Source: Candidatus Peribacteraceae bacterium
GTDB lineage: Bacteria; Patescibacteriota; Gracilibacteria; Peribacterales; Peribacteraceae
Reading direction: 5' to 3'
Assembly (NCBI GenBank): GCA_022843885.1
Contig: JALHMU010000003.1
Span: 1 to 44,109 of the forward strand
DNA length: 44,109 nt
In this document: positions 25,445 through 35,255 of the stretch, in pieces
Numbering within the stretch: the stretch's first letter is position 1
Layout of the letters: the number at the start of each line of letters is the position of its first letter
Notes under the pieces: model-generated
What the model was told of the DNA's origin: nothing
The model's input: the letters and a program-made list of their open reading frames with translations, nothing else
Databases searched by the model: none
Program-made: the position numbers and the translations under genes

Positions 25445-26389
25445 CTAGGAAAGCTTCGGCATCGGCTTGCCGTATGTCAGCTCGAAACGCTCCGCGATCT
25501 GCTTTATAGATAAATCCATCGCAAGCGTGCCCATACATTCGACGGCAAATGAACCCATAACGGCGCCCAATCGACCACTGTCCTCAAGACTCCAGCCTGC
25601 ACCCATGCCCGCCATCAAACCTGCACGCAGTGCATCACCGGCACCTGTTGGATTCGTAAACTTCGTCGGCTTGGCAGCAGCAATACCATGTTCCTGCAGC
25701 CGATCGGCGATGATGAGTCCTTCTTCACCGCGCGTCATCACAAGGAGGCCGCACGCTTCGACGATATCTTTTTGCGTCCATTCCGTTTTTTCCTGCGTGA
25801 TCCCCCATTCGAATTCATTCACGATTAAACCTTTGCTTGCTTTGATCGCACGTCGGAATTCATCTTTGCCAAATGCATGTGCGACTTGGCCCGGATCGAA
25901 AAAGTAGGGCACGCCGTCACGCTCGAGTCGTGATGCAAGATCCAAATTCAATTGCGGATTGCGCGGACTCACAATCGCATGGTGGAACATTCCCTTTTTG
26001 AAAGAGTCTGGCAATGTCCCTACGGCATCTGCGCCCGGATGGAAGAATGCGATTTGGCGTTCATGTGTATCAGTACCGATCATCGCGGTTGCCGTCACAG
26101 CATCTTGATTGCGATCAACAAATTTCACATCGACACCTGCTTTTTTGAGCATCGACAGATATTCGTCACCATCTTTTCCGACCGAACCGATGAGTGACAC
26201 ATCTTGTTTGAGAATGCGCAGATACCACGCGATGTTGGCTCCTGTGCCACCCGGGAACCGCTGATACCCCGGTGCATAGAAGGATACGGACAGCTTTTCC
26301 AGATCCGCAGCATGGATAACTTCGGCAAATGACCCATCATATTGCAAGAGGACGTCATAGGCGATGGAACCGTTTACGAGAAAGCGCAT
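25445..26389 (-). CDS. PfkB-family carbohydrate/nucleoside kinase (possible adenosine kinase)
   Basis: FPGGTGANIAWYLRIL, TNPTGAGDALRAGLMAGMG. Confidence 0.9.
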   Translation of the reverse strand: MRFLVNGSIAYDVLLQYDGSFAEVIHAADLEKLSVSFYAPGYQRFPGGTGANIAWYLRILKQDVSLIGSVGKDGDEYLSMLKKAGVDVKFVDRNQDAVTATAMIGTDTHERQIAFFHPGADAVGTLPDSFKKGMFHHAIVSPRNPQLNLDLASRLERDGVPYFFDPGQVAHAFGKDEFRRAIKASKGLIVNEFEWGITQEKTEWTQKDIVEACGLLVMTRGEEGLIIADRLQEHGIAAAKPTKFTNPTGAGDALRAGLMAGMGAGWSLEDSGRLGAVMGSFAVECMGTLAMDLSIKQIAERFELTYGKPMPKLS

Positions 26390-26395
26390 GGCTCC

Positions 26396-26401
26396 ATGCT
26401 A
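26396..26401 (-). promoter_or_regulatory. -10-like TAGCAT, 6 nt before ATG 26389
   Basis: Reverse complement cttgTAGCATggagccATG. Confidence 0.45.
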
Positions 26402-26409
26402 CAAGCCGA

Positions 26410-26438
26410 CTGACAGAAAGTGAAATCTTGGCTACACT
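26410..26438 (+). promoter_or_regulatory. Promoter CTGACA-N17-TACACT, 6 nt before ATG 26445
   Basis: ctgaca 26410-26415, tacact 26433-26438. Confidence 0.65.
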
Positions 26439-26444
26439 CTTGGT

Positions 26445-27764
26445 ATGAAGATCGCCGTCGTCGGCACCGGCTATGTTGGGCTCGTTTCTGCGGCCTGCTT
26501 CGCGGAACTCGGACACGATGTCATTGGTATCGATATTGATGCAAAAAAAGTTGCGATGCTCCAAAGTGGAAAGAGTCCAATTTTCGAACCAGGACTTGAG
26601 GAATTGATTGTAAGAAATCTTCAATCGAAGCGTCTGACATTCACGACCGACCTTGTCTCGGCATTGTCGAATGTACAGATTGTATTTTCCGCGGTTGCCA
26701 CTCCTCCAGGGGAAGGGCATAAAGCTGATCTCCGAGCCGTGTTCACTGTTGCAGAAAGTGTTGCAACAAATGTTGATCATCCGATCATCTTTGTAAACAA
26801 GTCGACGGTTCCAGTCGGCACGGGAAAATTGTGCGAAGAGAAGATCCAAAAAATTCTGAAAGATCGCGGTGTTGCATTTGAAATCCCCGTCGTGAGTAAT
26901 CCGGAATTTTTGCGTGAAGGCATGGCCGTTCCAGACACCATGATGCCAGATCGCATCGTGGTGGGAGTGAATGGAGATGAGAATGCAAAGAAGCAAATGG
27001 AAGAACTCTATCGCCCGATTACGCGCATCGGGAAGCCACTTGTGTGGATGAGCCGTGAGAGCGCGGAGATCGTAAAATATGCATCGAATGCATTCCTCGC
27101 GACCAAGATTTCGTTCATCAACATGATCAGCGAGCTGAGTGAAAAAACCGGCGCGAATATTCGTGATATTGCAAAAGGCATGGGTCTTGATGACCGTATC
27201 GGCGGACGATTTTTGCATGCTGGTATCGGATACGGCGGAAGTTGTTTCCCGAAAGATGTGAAGGCACTCCTTGCAACCGGAAAAGAATATGACGTTGATA
27301 TGTCGATCATCGAAGCGACAGACAAGATCAACATGCGTCAGCGCAAACGCTTCTTCGATGCATTCCTCAAAGCACTCCCGAAGAATGCGAAGGTTGCCGT
27401 CTGGGGGCTCAGCTTTAAGCCAAAAACGGATGATATGCGTGAGGCGCCAAGCCTGGATTTGATCCCGGAACTTCTGAAAGCCGGTCACTCTGTGAAAGTC
27501 TTCGACCCAGCTGCAATGGAAGTATCAAAACCACTCCTTCCGAAAGAAACCGAATTCATGAATGATCATGTGTCTGCTGTGAAAGATGCCGACGCGTTGA
27601 TCGTCTTAACTGAATGGGATCTGTTCCGCGGTGTGAACTTGAAAGAAATCAAAGGACTGATGAAAGGCAGCCTCCTCTTCGATGGTCGTAACGTCTACGA
27701 ACCGAAAGAAGTAGAAGCAGTTGGACTTACGTATCGAGGTATCGGCATTCCTTCTTCTCTATGA
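26445..27764 (+). CDS. ugd: UDP-glucose/GDP-mannose 6-dehydrogenase family
   Basis: MKIAVVGTGYVGLVSAACFAELGHDVIGIDID, GIGYGGSCFPKDVKAL, GLSFKPKTDDMREAPS. Confidence 0.95.
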   Translation: MKIAVVGTGYVGLVSAACFAELGHDVIGIDIDAKKVAMLQSGKSPIFEPGLEELIVRNLQSKRLTFTTDLVSALSNVQIVFSAVATPPGEGHKADLRAVFTVAESVATNVDHPIIFVNKSTVPVGTGKLCEEKIQKILKDRGVAFEIPVVSNPEFLREGMAVPDTMMPDRIVVGVNGDENAKKQMEELYRPITRIGKPLVWMSRESAEIVKYASNAFLATKISFINMISELSEKTGANIRDIAKGMGLDDRIGGRFLHAGIGYGGSCFPKDVKALLATGKEYDVDMSIIEATDKINMRQRKRFFDAFLKALPKNAKVAVWGLSFKPKTDDMREAPSLDLIPELLKAGHSVKVFDPAAMEVSKPLLPKETEFMNDHVSAVKDADALIVLTEWDLFRGVNLKEIKGLMKGSLLFDGRNVYEPKEVEAVGLTYRGIGIPSSL

Positions 27765-28708
27765 AAATTCTTCTGACAGGTGCTGCCGGCTTTATCGGAT
27801 TTCACACCGCACAAGCACTCCTTGCACGCGGTGATGAGGTCATTGGCTTCGATAACGTCAGCCCGTATTACGATCCCAAGTTGAAAGAAGATCGTTTGAA
27901 ACTTTTGGAAGGCAAGAAAGGATTCACCTTCATCAAGGGTGACATTTTGGATCGTCCGGCTCTGGCGAAAGCAATGAAGGGTGTCGACCGTGTCTGCCAT
28001 CTCGCTGCACTCGCCGGTGTACGTTACGCACTCGAGCATCCGGAAGAATACGTCTCAACGAACATCCAAGGTTTCTTCAATGTCATCGACGAAGTCAAAG
28101 TGCAGGGCATTCCAGGGTTGATCTATGCATCGAGCAGCTCCGTCTACGGCTCCAATGAAAAATTTCCAGCGGAGGAAGCTGATAAAACCGAAAACCAGGT
28201 GTCGCTCTACGGTATGACAAAGAAAGATAACGAGCTGATGGCCTACACCTATCATCATTTACATAAGATCAACCTCACAGGACTGCGCTTCTTCACGGTG
28301 TATGGCCCGTATGGCCGTCCAGACATGGCGCTGTTTCTCTTCACTGATGCGATCCTCCGTGGAAATCCCATGCACATTTATGGTGAAGGAAAAATGCAGC
28401 GCGACTTCACGTATGTTGATGACATCGTGGCTGGCATCGTCGCATCCATTGATAAAAATTATCCGTACGAAATCTTCAACCTTGGGTGCGGACGAAAAGA
28501 AGAGTTGATGGATTTCATTACGATGATCGAAAAAACGTGCGGTAAAGAAGGCAAGAAAGAATTCATGGATATGCAACCTGGTGACGTGCGCGTGACGTCT
28601 GCAGATATTTCAAAGGCACAGAAAATGCTTGGATTTGAGCCAAAAACATTCATTGATAAAGGCATTCCGCAGTTCGTTGAATGGTTCCGCTCGTACTACA
28701 AACTTTAG
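27761..28708 (+). CDS. NAD-dependent epimerase, UDP-glucuronate 4-epimerase-like
   Basis: LLTGAAGFIGFHTAQALLARGDEVIGFDNVSPYYDPKLKEDRL, YASSSSVYGSN, YGMTKK, FFTVYGPYGRPDMA; ATGA overlap with ugd. Confidence 0.92.
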   Translation: MKILLTGAAGFIGFHTAQALLARGDEVIGFDNVSPYYDPKLKEDRLKLLEGKKGFTFIKGDILDRPALAKAMKGVDRVCHLAALAGVRYALEHPEEYVSTNIQGFFNVIDEVKVQGIPGLIYASSSSVYGSNEKFPAEEADKTENQVSLYGMTKKDNELMAYTYHHLHKINLTGLRFFTVYGPYGRPDMALFLFTDAILRGNPMHIYGEGKMQRDFTYVDDIVAGIVASIDKNYPYEIFNLGCGRKEELMDFITMIEKTCGKEGKKEFMDMQPGDVRVTSADISKAQKMLGFEPKTFIDKGIPQFVEWFRSYYKL

Positions 28709-29820
28709 CGTCGTCCTCGAAGCAATTCTTGGGAACATGTATCTAAGCAGACGATTGCGTCGTAACGATTCTTAAATGTTTCAGAGTATCGAAGGATGAC
28801 TGCATCACTATAGTATTGCCATTCATGTCCGAATGACCCGACCACGAGAATGTCTTTATGTGGAGCAAGATTTTGAAATGCCAACGTGTCACGCGCCGTA
28901 TTGGAGAGTGGAGCGAACGGCAAAAACTGAATCAGAATGAGCAATGTTTCAAATAATCCCCAACGTACAATGGGCGTGAGTAAAGGCAAAAACTCCTTCA
29001 TGCCGATGATGAAGAACGGAACGAAGAGAATTCCGTAATACTCTTGGAAAGAAAAGAAAACATAGACCGCGATCAATCCGAATGCGCACAATTCCGTCCA
29101 TTTTTTTGCGTAGGCTAATCCGATGATACCAAGTGTGGCAACCACTCCGCTGCCCGAAAGAAAGAAGAGTTGTAGGAAAAAAAATATCTTCACAAAGAAT
29201 GTGATCGACGCATCTTTTCCTGCAACATTCAGCATGCTCGCGAGTGCCAGTGGATTCGTCAGTGTATAGAGAATCAGCATGGCTACCGGCCCACCGACAT
29301 ACAAGCATTGCTTCCAGAGTGGCAGACGACTACGCCAAAAAATGACCAACACAAGCGGCAAAAGCAACGCTGCTTGATATGCAATGAAGAGTGATGCCAG
29401 CCAAAAGAGCGCAACGAGCATCAGTTGCCACTCCGTGAACGATAATCGACGTAACAGCCAAAGAAACACAACTGCGGAGAACGCTGTCAGCGGTGCCATC
29501 ATGATGCTGCCGGCCTGCAAAATGACACTACCCGAAAGCAGCCACGCTGCAGCAATCAGAAGATTCATCGCAGTACGCTTCTTATCCAGAAAGAACCAGA
29601 CCGCTTGGACAATCAATGTTGCAAAAAAGAGACGGAAGAAAAATTCCATCCATAACGGACTTGAAAATAACGACAGAAGATATCGCGCGAGTGGCGGGTG
29701 TGGATATGGAATATCAAGCAAGTATTTGGCTTCATCTGTGCGAATACCGATCGACCATTGATACAACGCCAGCATCAGCGCGTATCCTTCCAACCCGAGC
29801 AGAATGATTATTTTTCGCAC
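28705..29820 (-). CDS. Multi-TM protein, GT-C-like glycosyltransferase
   Basis: IRTDEAKYLLDIPYPHPPLARYLLS motif after the first TM; many TM segments; GTG start. Confidence 0.7.
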   Translation of the reverse strand: MRKIIILLGLEGYALMLALYQWSIGIRTDEAKYLLDIPYPHPPLARYLLSLFSSPLWMEFFFRLFFATLIVQAVWFFLDKKRTAMNLLIAAAWLLSGSVILQAGSIMMAPLTAFSAVVFLWLLRRLSFTEWQLMLVALFWLASLFIAYQAALLLPLVLVIFWRSRLPLWKQCLYVGGPVAMLILYTLTNPLALASMLNVAGKDASITFFVKIFFFLQLFFLSGSGVVATLGIIGLAYAKKWTELCAFGLIAVYVFFSFQEYYGILFVPFFIIGMKEFLPLLTPIVRWGLFETLLILIQFLPFAPLSNTARDTLAFQNLAPHKDILVVGSFGHEWQYYSDAVILRYSETFKNRYDAIVCLDTCSQELLRGRR

Positions 29821-30122
29821 GGCGTGAGGGAGGAATCAGCAAGCGCAATGTCATAACATGCACTGTCACGCACAACGCGGCCGTGATTGCGATGTATGAA
29901 TCGCACACTGTCATGTGTTACATGTTTTATGGAAAGATCGGACAAAATCCATCCACGTTCGTCTGCGAGAGCTGTAAGTTCATGTTGCACGTCCTGACGT
30001 AGTGCGGAAAAAAGATACAACGGCCACAAGCGAATCACTTTCGGAACGAGAACCAATGCAATCAAAAACAGTACGAAAAGGAAGATTTTCAGAGGCTGCC
30101 GTCGGATCTGCTCGAAAGTCAT
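29808..30122 (-). CDS. Small hypothetical single-TM protein (104 aa)
   Basis: ORF in operon with 28705-29820; N-terminal TM. Confidence 0.65.
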   Translation of the reverse strand: MTFEQIRRQPLKIFLFVLFLIALVLVPKVIRLWPLYLFSALRQDVQHELTALADERGWILSDLSIKHVTHDSVRFIHRNHGRVVRDSACYDIALADSSLTPCEK

Positions 30123-30155
30123 ACGAGAAGCCTATGTAAAAAGGTCATCTTTCGC

Positions 30156-30164
30156 TAGTATACG
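30156..30164 (+). promoter_or_regulatory. -10 region TAGTATACG before ATG 30171
   Basis: cgcTAGTATACGcgggctATG; TATACG is 6 nt from ATG; also reads TATACT on the minus strand. Confidence 0.55.
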
Positions 30165-30170
30165 CGGGCT

Positions 30171-31082
30171 ATGAAAATCATGGTTACAGGATCATCGGGA
30201 ACGATTGGTACGCGCCTCACAGAAAAGCTGCTTGCACGCGGCGATGAGGTTGTAGCAGTCGACTGGGTGCCAAATAAGTGGAATGCCACAATCGACAAGA
30301 TGACGACCCTCGTCGACCTACGTGATCGCGAGAAAACGTTGGCACTGCCGAAAGTCGATCTCATCGTGCATTTGGCTGCGAACGCTCGTGTGTACGAATT
30401 GGTCGAAGATCCAACCCGCGCACGCGACAACTTTGAAACGCTTTTCAACACGTTGGAATACGCTCGCAAGAACGGTGTGAAGAAATTCATCTTCGCATCA
30501 TCGCGTGAAAGCTACGGTAACTTCCGTCGCGACAAATATACGGAAGATCTCGTCCGCGTCGAACACTGCGAAAGCCCCTACACTGCCAGCAAAGTCGGTG
30601 GCGAAGCATTGATTCACTCCTACATGAACTGCTACGGCATTGATGCCGTTATCTATCGCTTTAGCAACGTATACGGCATGTATGACGATTCTGAACGTGT
30701 CATCCCTCTCTTCATCCGACTCACGAAGAACAACGATCCGCTCACGGTCTTCGGAAAAGAAAAGTGTCTCGACTTCACCTACATCGACGATAACGTCAGC
30801 GGCATCATGCTTGGAATCGATACATTTGATGCAGTGAAAGGCGAAACCTTCAACCTAGGAAACGGTGAAGGTACGACGATTCTCGAGCTCGCAGAAACGA
30901 TCATCAAGATGCGTAACGGGAATTCCAAGGTGAACATCGGTGAATCGCGTATCGGTGAGGTACACCACTACATTGCAGATATCTCCAAAGCGAAGAAGCT
31001 CCTTGGCTACGATCCAAAAACACCGTTCAGCGAGGGTATCAAGCTGACGTTCGATTGGTATCAGAAGAACCTTAGCTGGTAG
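30171..31082 (+). CDS. NAD-dependent epimerase/dehydratase (SDR)
   Basis: MVTGSSGTIGTRLTEKLLARGDEVVAVD, FASSRESYGN, YTASKVGGEAL. Confidence 0.93.
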   Translation: MKIMVTGSSGTIGTRLTEKLLARGDEVVAVDWVPNKWNATIDKMTTLVDLRDREKTLALPKVDLIVHLAANARVYELVEDPTRARDNFETLFNTLEYARKNGVKKFIFASSRESYGNFRRDKYTEDLVRVEHCESPYTASKVGGEALIHSYMNCYGIDAVIYRFSNVYGMYDDSERVIPLFIRLTKNNDPLTVFGKEKCLDFTYIDDNVSGIMLGIDTFDAVKGETFNLGNGEGTTILELAETIIKMRNGNSKVNIGESRIGEVHHYIADISKAKKLLGYDPKTPFSEGIKLTFDWYQKNLSW

Positions 31083-32520
31083 CCTGATCTTCCTCCGGAA
31101 TGTACCCGCGCTCGAAGTATTCTTTTTCGTTGCCGACTTCTTCTACATCACGACGCTTTCCGTCTAAGATGCTCTGCGCAGCCAAAATACCCATTTCGAG
31201 TGAATGGTCCTGATTGGTATAACGGAAACGTCCTGGGCGACCGATAACATAGAAGTTTTCAAAACCATCCAACCATTTCATCACCGTTTCGATGCGATTT
31301 TTGTATTCCAAATCGTAAATCGGATACACGTGCTGCTGTTTGAAATGATGAATACTGAGTACCTCTTCTTTTTTCAGGAATCCGAGTTGATCCAGATGCG
31401 TGATCGTGAGATCGAAGAGATCGCCTTTCGACATGTTCCAGATTTTGTCGCCTTCAAAACAGAAGTACTCGACGAAGAGTGATGTTTTCCCTGGGGGAGA
31501 CATCTGTTTGCTGAAATTTTTCATTTCGGAGATGCGTCCGAACGGAATATTTTTATTCGGGAAATAGACCCAGTTGTCTGGAGAAATTTGCTCCTTATTC
31601 ACCGTCAAAAACAGATAGACCTGGGCACGGAAACGCAAGCCGGAAACGGCTTCTACAAGCTCTTTCGGGGGTGCAGGATCCATCAATTTCACCGTCTGTG
31701 TGATCGGAATAGAACACACGTATGCAGGTGCTTCAAATGTCTTTTCGCCGTCCGGCGTTTTCACATCGACCGCTGTCACACGATTTCCTTGCCAGCGAAT
31801 ACGAGTCGGCTCGCTTGAAACGAGAACATCGCTACCTTTTTGGCGGATGCGTTCTGCAATTGCTTCGTAAATTGTGCCGCTTCCAAATTCCGGATAGTAA
31901 AAAGAGTCGACGAGTGATTTTGGTCCGGACTTTTTGAAGATCATTTTCTTCAGCGTCGACCATACGCTCAGTCCGCCGATACGCTGCAACGCCCAGTCGC
32001 GACTTATCTCGGAACACGGAATGCCCCAGATCTTCTCTGTGTAATTGAGCATGTTAAATTCCGCAAGCGTCCGCCCAAAAGTCGTCACTGCATAGTCTTC
32101 GAATGATCGAATTTCCTTCGGCCAAATACGACGGCGCAGACGGGCGAAGAGATAGTCGATCAATGCACGAACAGCGCGAATCGGACCCATCTGCGTGAGT
32201 ACGTTTCCCAGACGAACTGGATAGAAGTAAAACTTTCCATCGACGTAGAAACGTGTCAGTCGATTCACTTTGATCCACTTCTCTTTCAGAAGATCTTCGA
32301 TGAAATCATAGAGATATTTATTCTTACTGAAGAAACGATGTGGACCGATGTCGGTTCGGTACGTTCCCGACGTTTCTTGGAATTCAAACGTCTTCGCGAG
32401 TCCGCCAACCATCGATGCTTTTTCAATGATCGCTGTGCGCTTACCCTTGCGGGAAAGCTCCATAGCTGAGGCCATTCCGGCCGGACCTCCTCCTAAGATA
32501 ACGGCATCGTACTGGGTCAT
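31072..32520 (-). CDS. FAD/NAD(P)-dependent oxidoreductase (UDP-galactopyranose mutase/protoporphyrinogen-oxidase-like)
   Basis: YDAVILGGGPAGMASAMELSRKGKRTAIIEKASMVGGLAKT; C-terminal YVIGRPGRFRYTNQDHSLEMG. Confidence 0.9.
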   Translation of the reverse strand: MTQYDAVILGGGPAGMASAMELSRKGKRTAIIEKASMVGGLAKTFEFQETSGTYRTDIGPHRFFSKNKYLYDFIEDLLKEKWIKVNRLTRFYVDGKFYFYPVRLGNVLTQMGPIRAVRALIDYLFARLRRRIWPKEIRSFEDYAVTTFGRTLAEFNMLNYTEKIWGIPCSEISRDWALQRIGGLSVWSTLKKMIFKKSGPKSLVDSFYYPEFGSGTIYEAIAERIRQKGSDVLVSSEPTRIRWQGNRVTAVDVKTPDGEKTFEAPAYVCSIPITQTVKLMDPAPPKELVEAVSGLRFRAQVYLFLTVNKEQISPDNWVYFPNKNIPFGRISEMKNFSKQMSPPGKTSLFVEYFCFEGDKIWNMSKGDLFDLTITHLDQLGFLKKEEVLSIHHFKQQHVYPIYDLEYKNRIETVMKWLDGFENFYVIGRPGRFRYTNQDHSLEMGILAAQSILDGKRRDVEEVGNEKEYFERGYIPEEDQATS

Positions 32521-32945
32521 TTTTGCTTAAAGATAAATGAATGCGAGAAGTAGTAATTCCACACTGCAATGATCAAAATGGCAGAGAGTTTTGCGATGAT
32601 GTATTGCAGACCAAACTGCAACAGCAGTGAGTACAGCGCAATATTCATTGCGAACGCCATGCTGTAGATAAGCATGAATTTTGCGATCTGCTTCGCAAAG
32701 GTGCGTTCGTGATTTCTGAAAGTGAAGAACTTATTCACCGTGAAGACAACTGTCACAGCAATGAGTGAAGACAGAATACCTCCGAGAAGTTCCGGAAAAC
32801 CGACATACTCGACAAAGAGTGTCAGTGCCGAAAGATCGATGAAGGAACCGATACCACCCGTCATGCCAAATTTCACCAACTGTTTGATGTGCTTTCGCAA
32901 CACTGGCGATTCGATTCTCAAAAATGTCAAAATGGGGTCAATCAT
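32517..32945 (-). CDS. GtrA family protein
   Basis: LVKFGMTGGIGSFIDLSALTLFV..., FTVNKFFTFRN, NYYFSHSFIFK. Confidence 0.93.
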   Translation of the reverse strand: MIDPILTFLRIESPVLRKHIKQLVKFGMTGGIGSFIDLSALTLFVEYVGFPELLGGILSSLIAVTVVFTVNKFFTFRNHERTFAKQIAKFMLIYSMAFAMNIALYSLLLQFGLQYIIAKLSAILIIAVWNYYFSHSFIFKQK

Positions 32946-32957
32946 CGTTGCCCTACC

Positions 32958-33890
32958 TTAGCGCGAGACCTGCCACCAATCCACCGTTTCCTTCAGCCCT
33001 TTCTCCAGCGGGGTCCATTCGTATGACTTGAGAGATTCATGCATAGGGAGTCGCACAAAGCTGCGCTTCCCATCGGGTTTTGATGGATCGAATTTAATCG
33101 GGACTTTCGGATTGACCAGATCGCGGATTTTCTTCGCCAACAATCGAATTTCCACTGACGACGGCGGCACGATGTACTGAATACCCGTAGCATCACGCTC
33201 GATGAGTTTCATGACTGCGCCAATGAGATCCTCAACGTAGAGAAAGACACGATGCTGATGTCCGCTACCCCAGACATCGAGGTGCTCTTTCGCTTTCTGC
33301 GCTTTGACCATGAGCGACGGAATCACGTTCCCCTCTTCTGTGAAAGTATCGCGTGGACCGTAGGCGCCAATCGGACGAACAATGAGCAATGGGAACTTTC
33401 GCTGCTTGGATGCAGCAAACCACAATGTTTCACACAGCGCTTTTCCAAGAACATAGCCATCAAGCTTCTCATTTTGAACCAATGCAATGACATCGCTAGA
33501 TGGTGGAACATTCGCAGTGCTGAAAAATGTGACGGATGGAGTCGCACCTGCTTCTTTCATACCTTGAATGAGTGCAAGTGACATCTGCACGTTGCCGTTC
33601 ATCACATCGCTTGAGTACTTGGAATGAAAATCGGGATTTCGGCGATGTGAAGCCAAATGAAAGACATGATCGACACCACGCACGAGCTCAGTGCAGTACT
33701 CAGCTGTGCGAAGATCACCTTCAATCCACTCTACTTCATCACGACGCTCGGAGAGTGTACGAAAATTCTTTGTGCGAACAGGCACACGTACTTTTGCGCC
33801 GGCATCGAGGAGTGCTTCGACGAGGAAACTGCCGATGAATCCCGTACCGCCAGTGACAAGGACAGTCTTTCCTGACCAATTCGTCGTCAT
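32958..33890 (-). CDS. NAD-dependent epimerase/dehydratase (SDR)
   Basis: KTVLVTGGTGFIGSFLVEALLDAGAKVR, FHLASHRRNPD, VRPIGAYGPRD. Start at MTTNWSG. Confidence 0.92.
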   Translation of the reverse strand: MTTNWSGKTVLVTGGTGFIGSFLVEALLDAGAKVRVPVRTKNFRTLSERRDEVEWIEGDLRTAEYCTELVRGVDHVFHLASHRRNPDFHSKYSSDVMNGNVQMSLALIQGMKEAGATPSVTFFSTANVPPSSDVIALVQNEKLDGYVLGKALCETLWFAASKQRKFPLLIVRPIGAYGPRDTFTEEGNVIPSLMVKAQKAKEHLDVWGSGHQHRVFLYVEDLIGAVMKLIERDATGIQYIVPPSSVEIRLLAKKIRDLVNPKVPIKFDPSKPDGKRSFVRLPMHESLKSYEWTPLEKGLKETVDWWQVSR

Positions 33891-33898
33891 ATGTTGCA

Positions 33899-33904
33899 AG
33901 CGTA
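33899..33904 (-). promoter_or_regulatory. -10-like TACGCT, 8 nt before ATG 33890
   Basis: Reverse complement cctgcTACGCTtgcaacatATG. Confidence 0.45.
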
Positions 33905-33964
33905 GCAGGAGTTCCGAGCGGTTCAAATCAAGTTTTGGACCTACTCAGCGAGTCACTTTTTCCC

Positions 33965-33970
33965 TACACT
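33965..33970 (+). promoter_or_regulatory. -10 box TACACT, 7 nt before ATG 33978
   Basis: tcccTACACTgggaccgATG. Confidence 0.55.
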
Positions 33971-33977
33971 GGGACCG

Positions 33978-35255
33978 ATGAATTCGACTCCTGTCATTTG
34001 TGTCGTGGGCCTTGGATACGTGGGATTGCCGCTTGCCGCTGCCTTCGGAAAATCCGGCTGGAAAACCTACGGCTTTGACGTGAATGCAAAACGCATCGAC
34101 ACATTGAAGAACGGCGAAGACTGGACGCATGAACTCTCGAGTGACGATTTGAAGAAAACGACGATCGAATACTCAAGTGATCCAAGCATCATCAAAAATG
34201 CAAATGTAGTGATCGTTGCCGTACCGACACCAGTCGATGCAAAGAATGTGCCGGATCTTTCCATCGTTGAATCTGCGAGCGAGTCCGTCGGGAAAAATCT
34301 TTCGAAAGGATCTGTCGTCGTGTTTGAATCAACCGTCTATCCGGGTGTCACAGAAGAACTTTGTGTGCCGATTTTAGAAAAACATTCTGGACTGACATGT
34401 GGCGCGGATTTCACGGTCGGATATTCACCGGAACGCATCAATCCGGGTGATAAAGAACACACGATTGATAAGATTACGAAGGTCGTTGCCGGGCAAGATG
34501 AAGCCACAACTGACCGTTTGGCTGAAGTGTATGGAAAGATCGTCACGGCCGGTGTCTATAAAGCTGCAAACATCAAAGCTGCGGAACTTGCGAAGGCACT
34601 GGAGAACACGCAACGCGATATCAACATCGCATTGATGAACGAAGTTGCACGGTTCTGCGACAAGCTTGGTATCCGCACAAAAGATGTGCTTGATGCGGCA
34701 GGAACAAAGTGGAATTTCTTAAAGTTTTCACCTGGACTCGTCGGCGGACACTGCATTGGCGTCGATCCGTATTATCTCGTACACAAAGCGAATGAACTCG
34801 GCATGCAAACCGATGTCATTTCTGCAGGAAGAAAAATCAACGATGCACAGCCTGCCTTCATCGCTGATCAAATCATGCGCGCATTATCAACTGCGAAGAT
34901 CGATCCAAAGAGCGTCAAAGTTCTCGTGCTCGGTCTCACATTTAAAGAGAATGTTCCTGATACGCGTAACGCGAAGATTCATGACCTAATGCACATTCTT
35001 TCGAAGAATGGCCTGACGGTTGCAGGACACGATCCATGGCTTCAGGAAGAGCACATCACAAAGTTAGGCTTTGCATCAGGAGCACTTACAAAGGAAACCT
35101 ACGATGTGATCATTTTGGGAGTCACACATCGTGAATATCTCGCCATGAAATCTGCGGACTTCATAAGTGCACTGAAAAATCCGGGTATTTTCTACGATGT
35201 GAAATCTGTGTGTGATCCGAAAGACTTTGCACATCGCACGTACCTCTCTCTATGA
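33978..35255 (+). CDS. Nucleotide-sugar dehydrogenase (UDP-GlcNAc/UDP-ManNAc 6-dehydrogenase type, TviB/WbpA/WecC-like)
   Basis: ICVVGLGYVGLPLAAAFGKSG, TVYPGVTEELC, VGYSPERINPGD, GLVGGHCIGVDPYYL, LGLTFKENVPDTRN. Confidence 0.94.
   Translation: MNSTPVICVVGLGYVGLPLAAAFGKSGWKTYGFDVNAKRIDTLKNGEDWTHELSSDDLKKTTIEYSSDPSIIKNANVVIVAVPTPVDAKNVPDLSIVESASESVGKNLSKGSVVVFESTVYPGVTEELCVPILEKHSGLTCGADFTVGYSPERINPGDKEHTIDKITKVVAGQDEATTDRLAEVYGKIVTAGVYKAANIKAAELAKALENTQRDINIALMNEVARFCDKLGIRTKDVLDAAGTKWNFLKFSPGLVGGHCIGVDPYYLVHKANELGMQTDVISAGRKINDAQPAFIADQIMRALSTAKIDPKSVKVLVLGLTFKENVPDTRNAKIHDLMHILSKNGLTVAGHDPWLQEEHITKLGFASGALTKETYDVIILGVTHREYLAMKSADFISALKNPGIFYDVKSVCDPKDFAHRTYLSL

Noticed and set aside
26355-27488. 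377-aa minus-strand ORF
   Set aside because: Antisense to ugd, which has full conserved motifs; composition typical of a shadow ORF.
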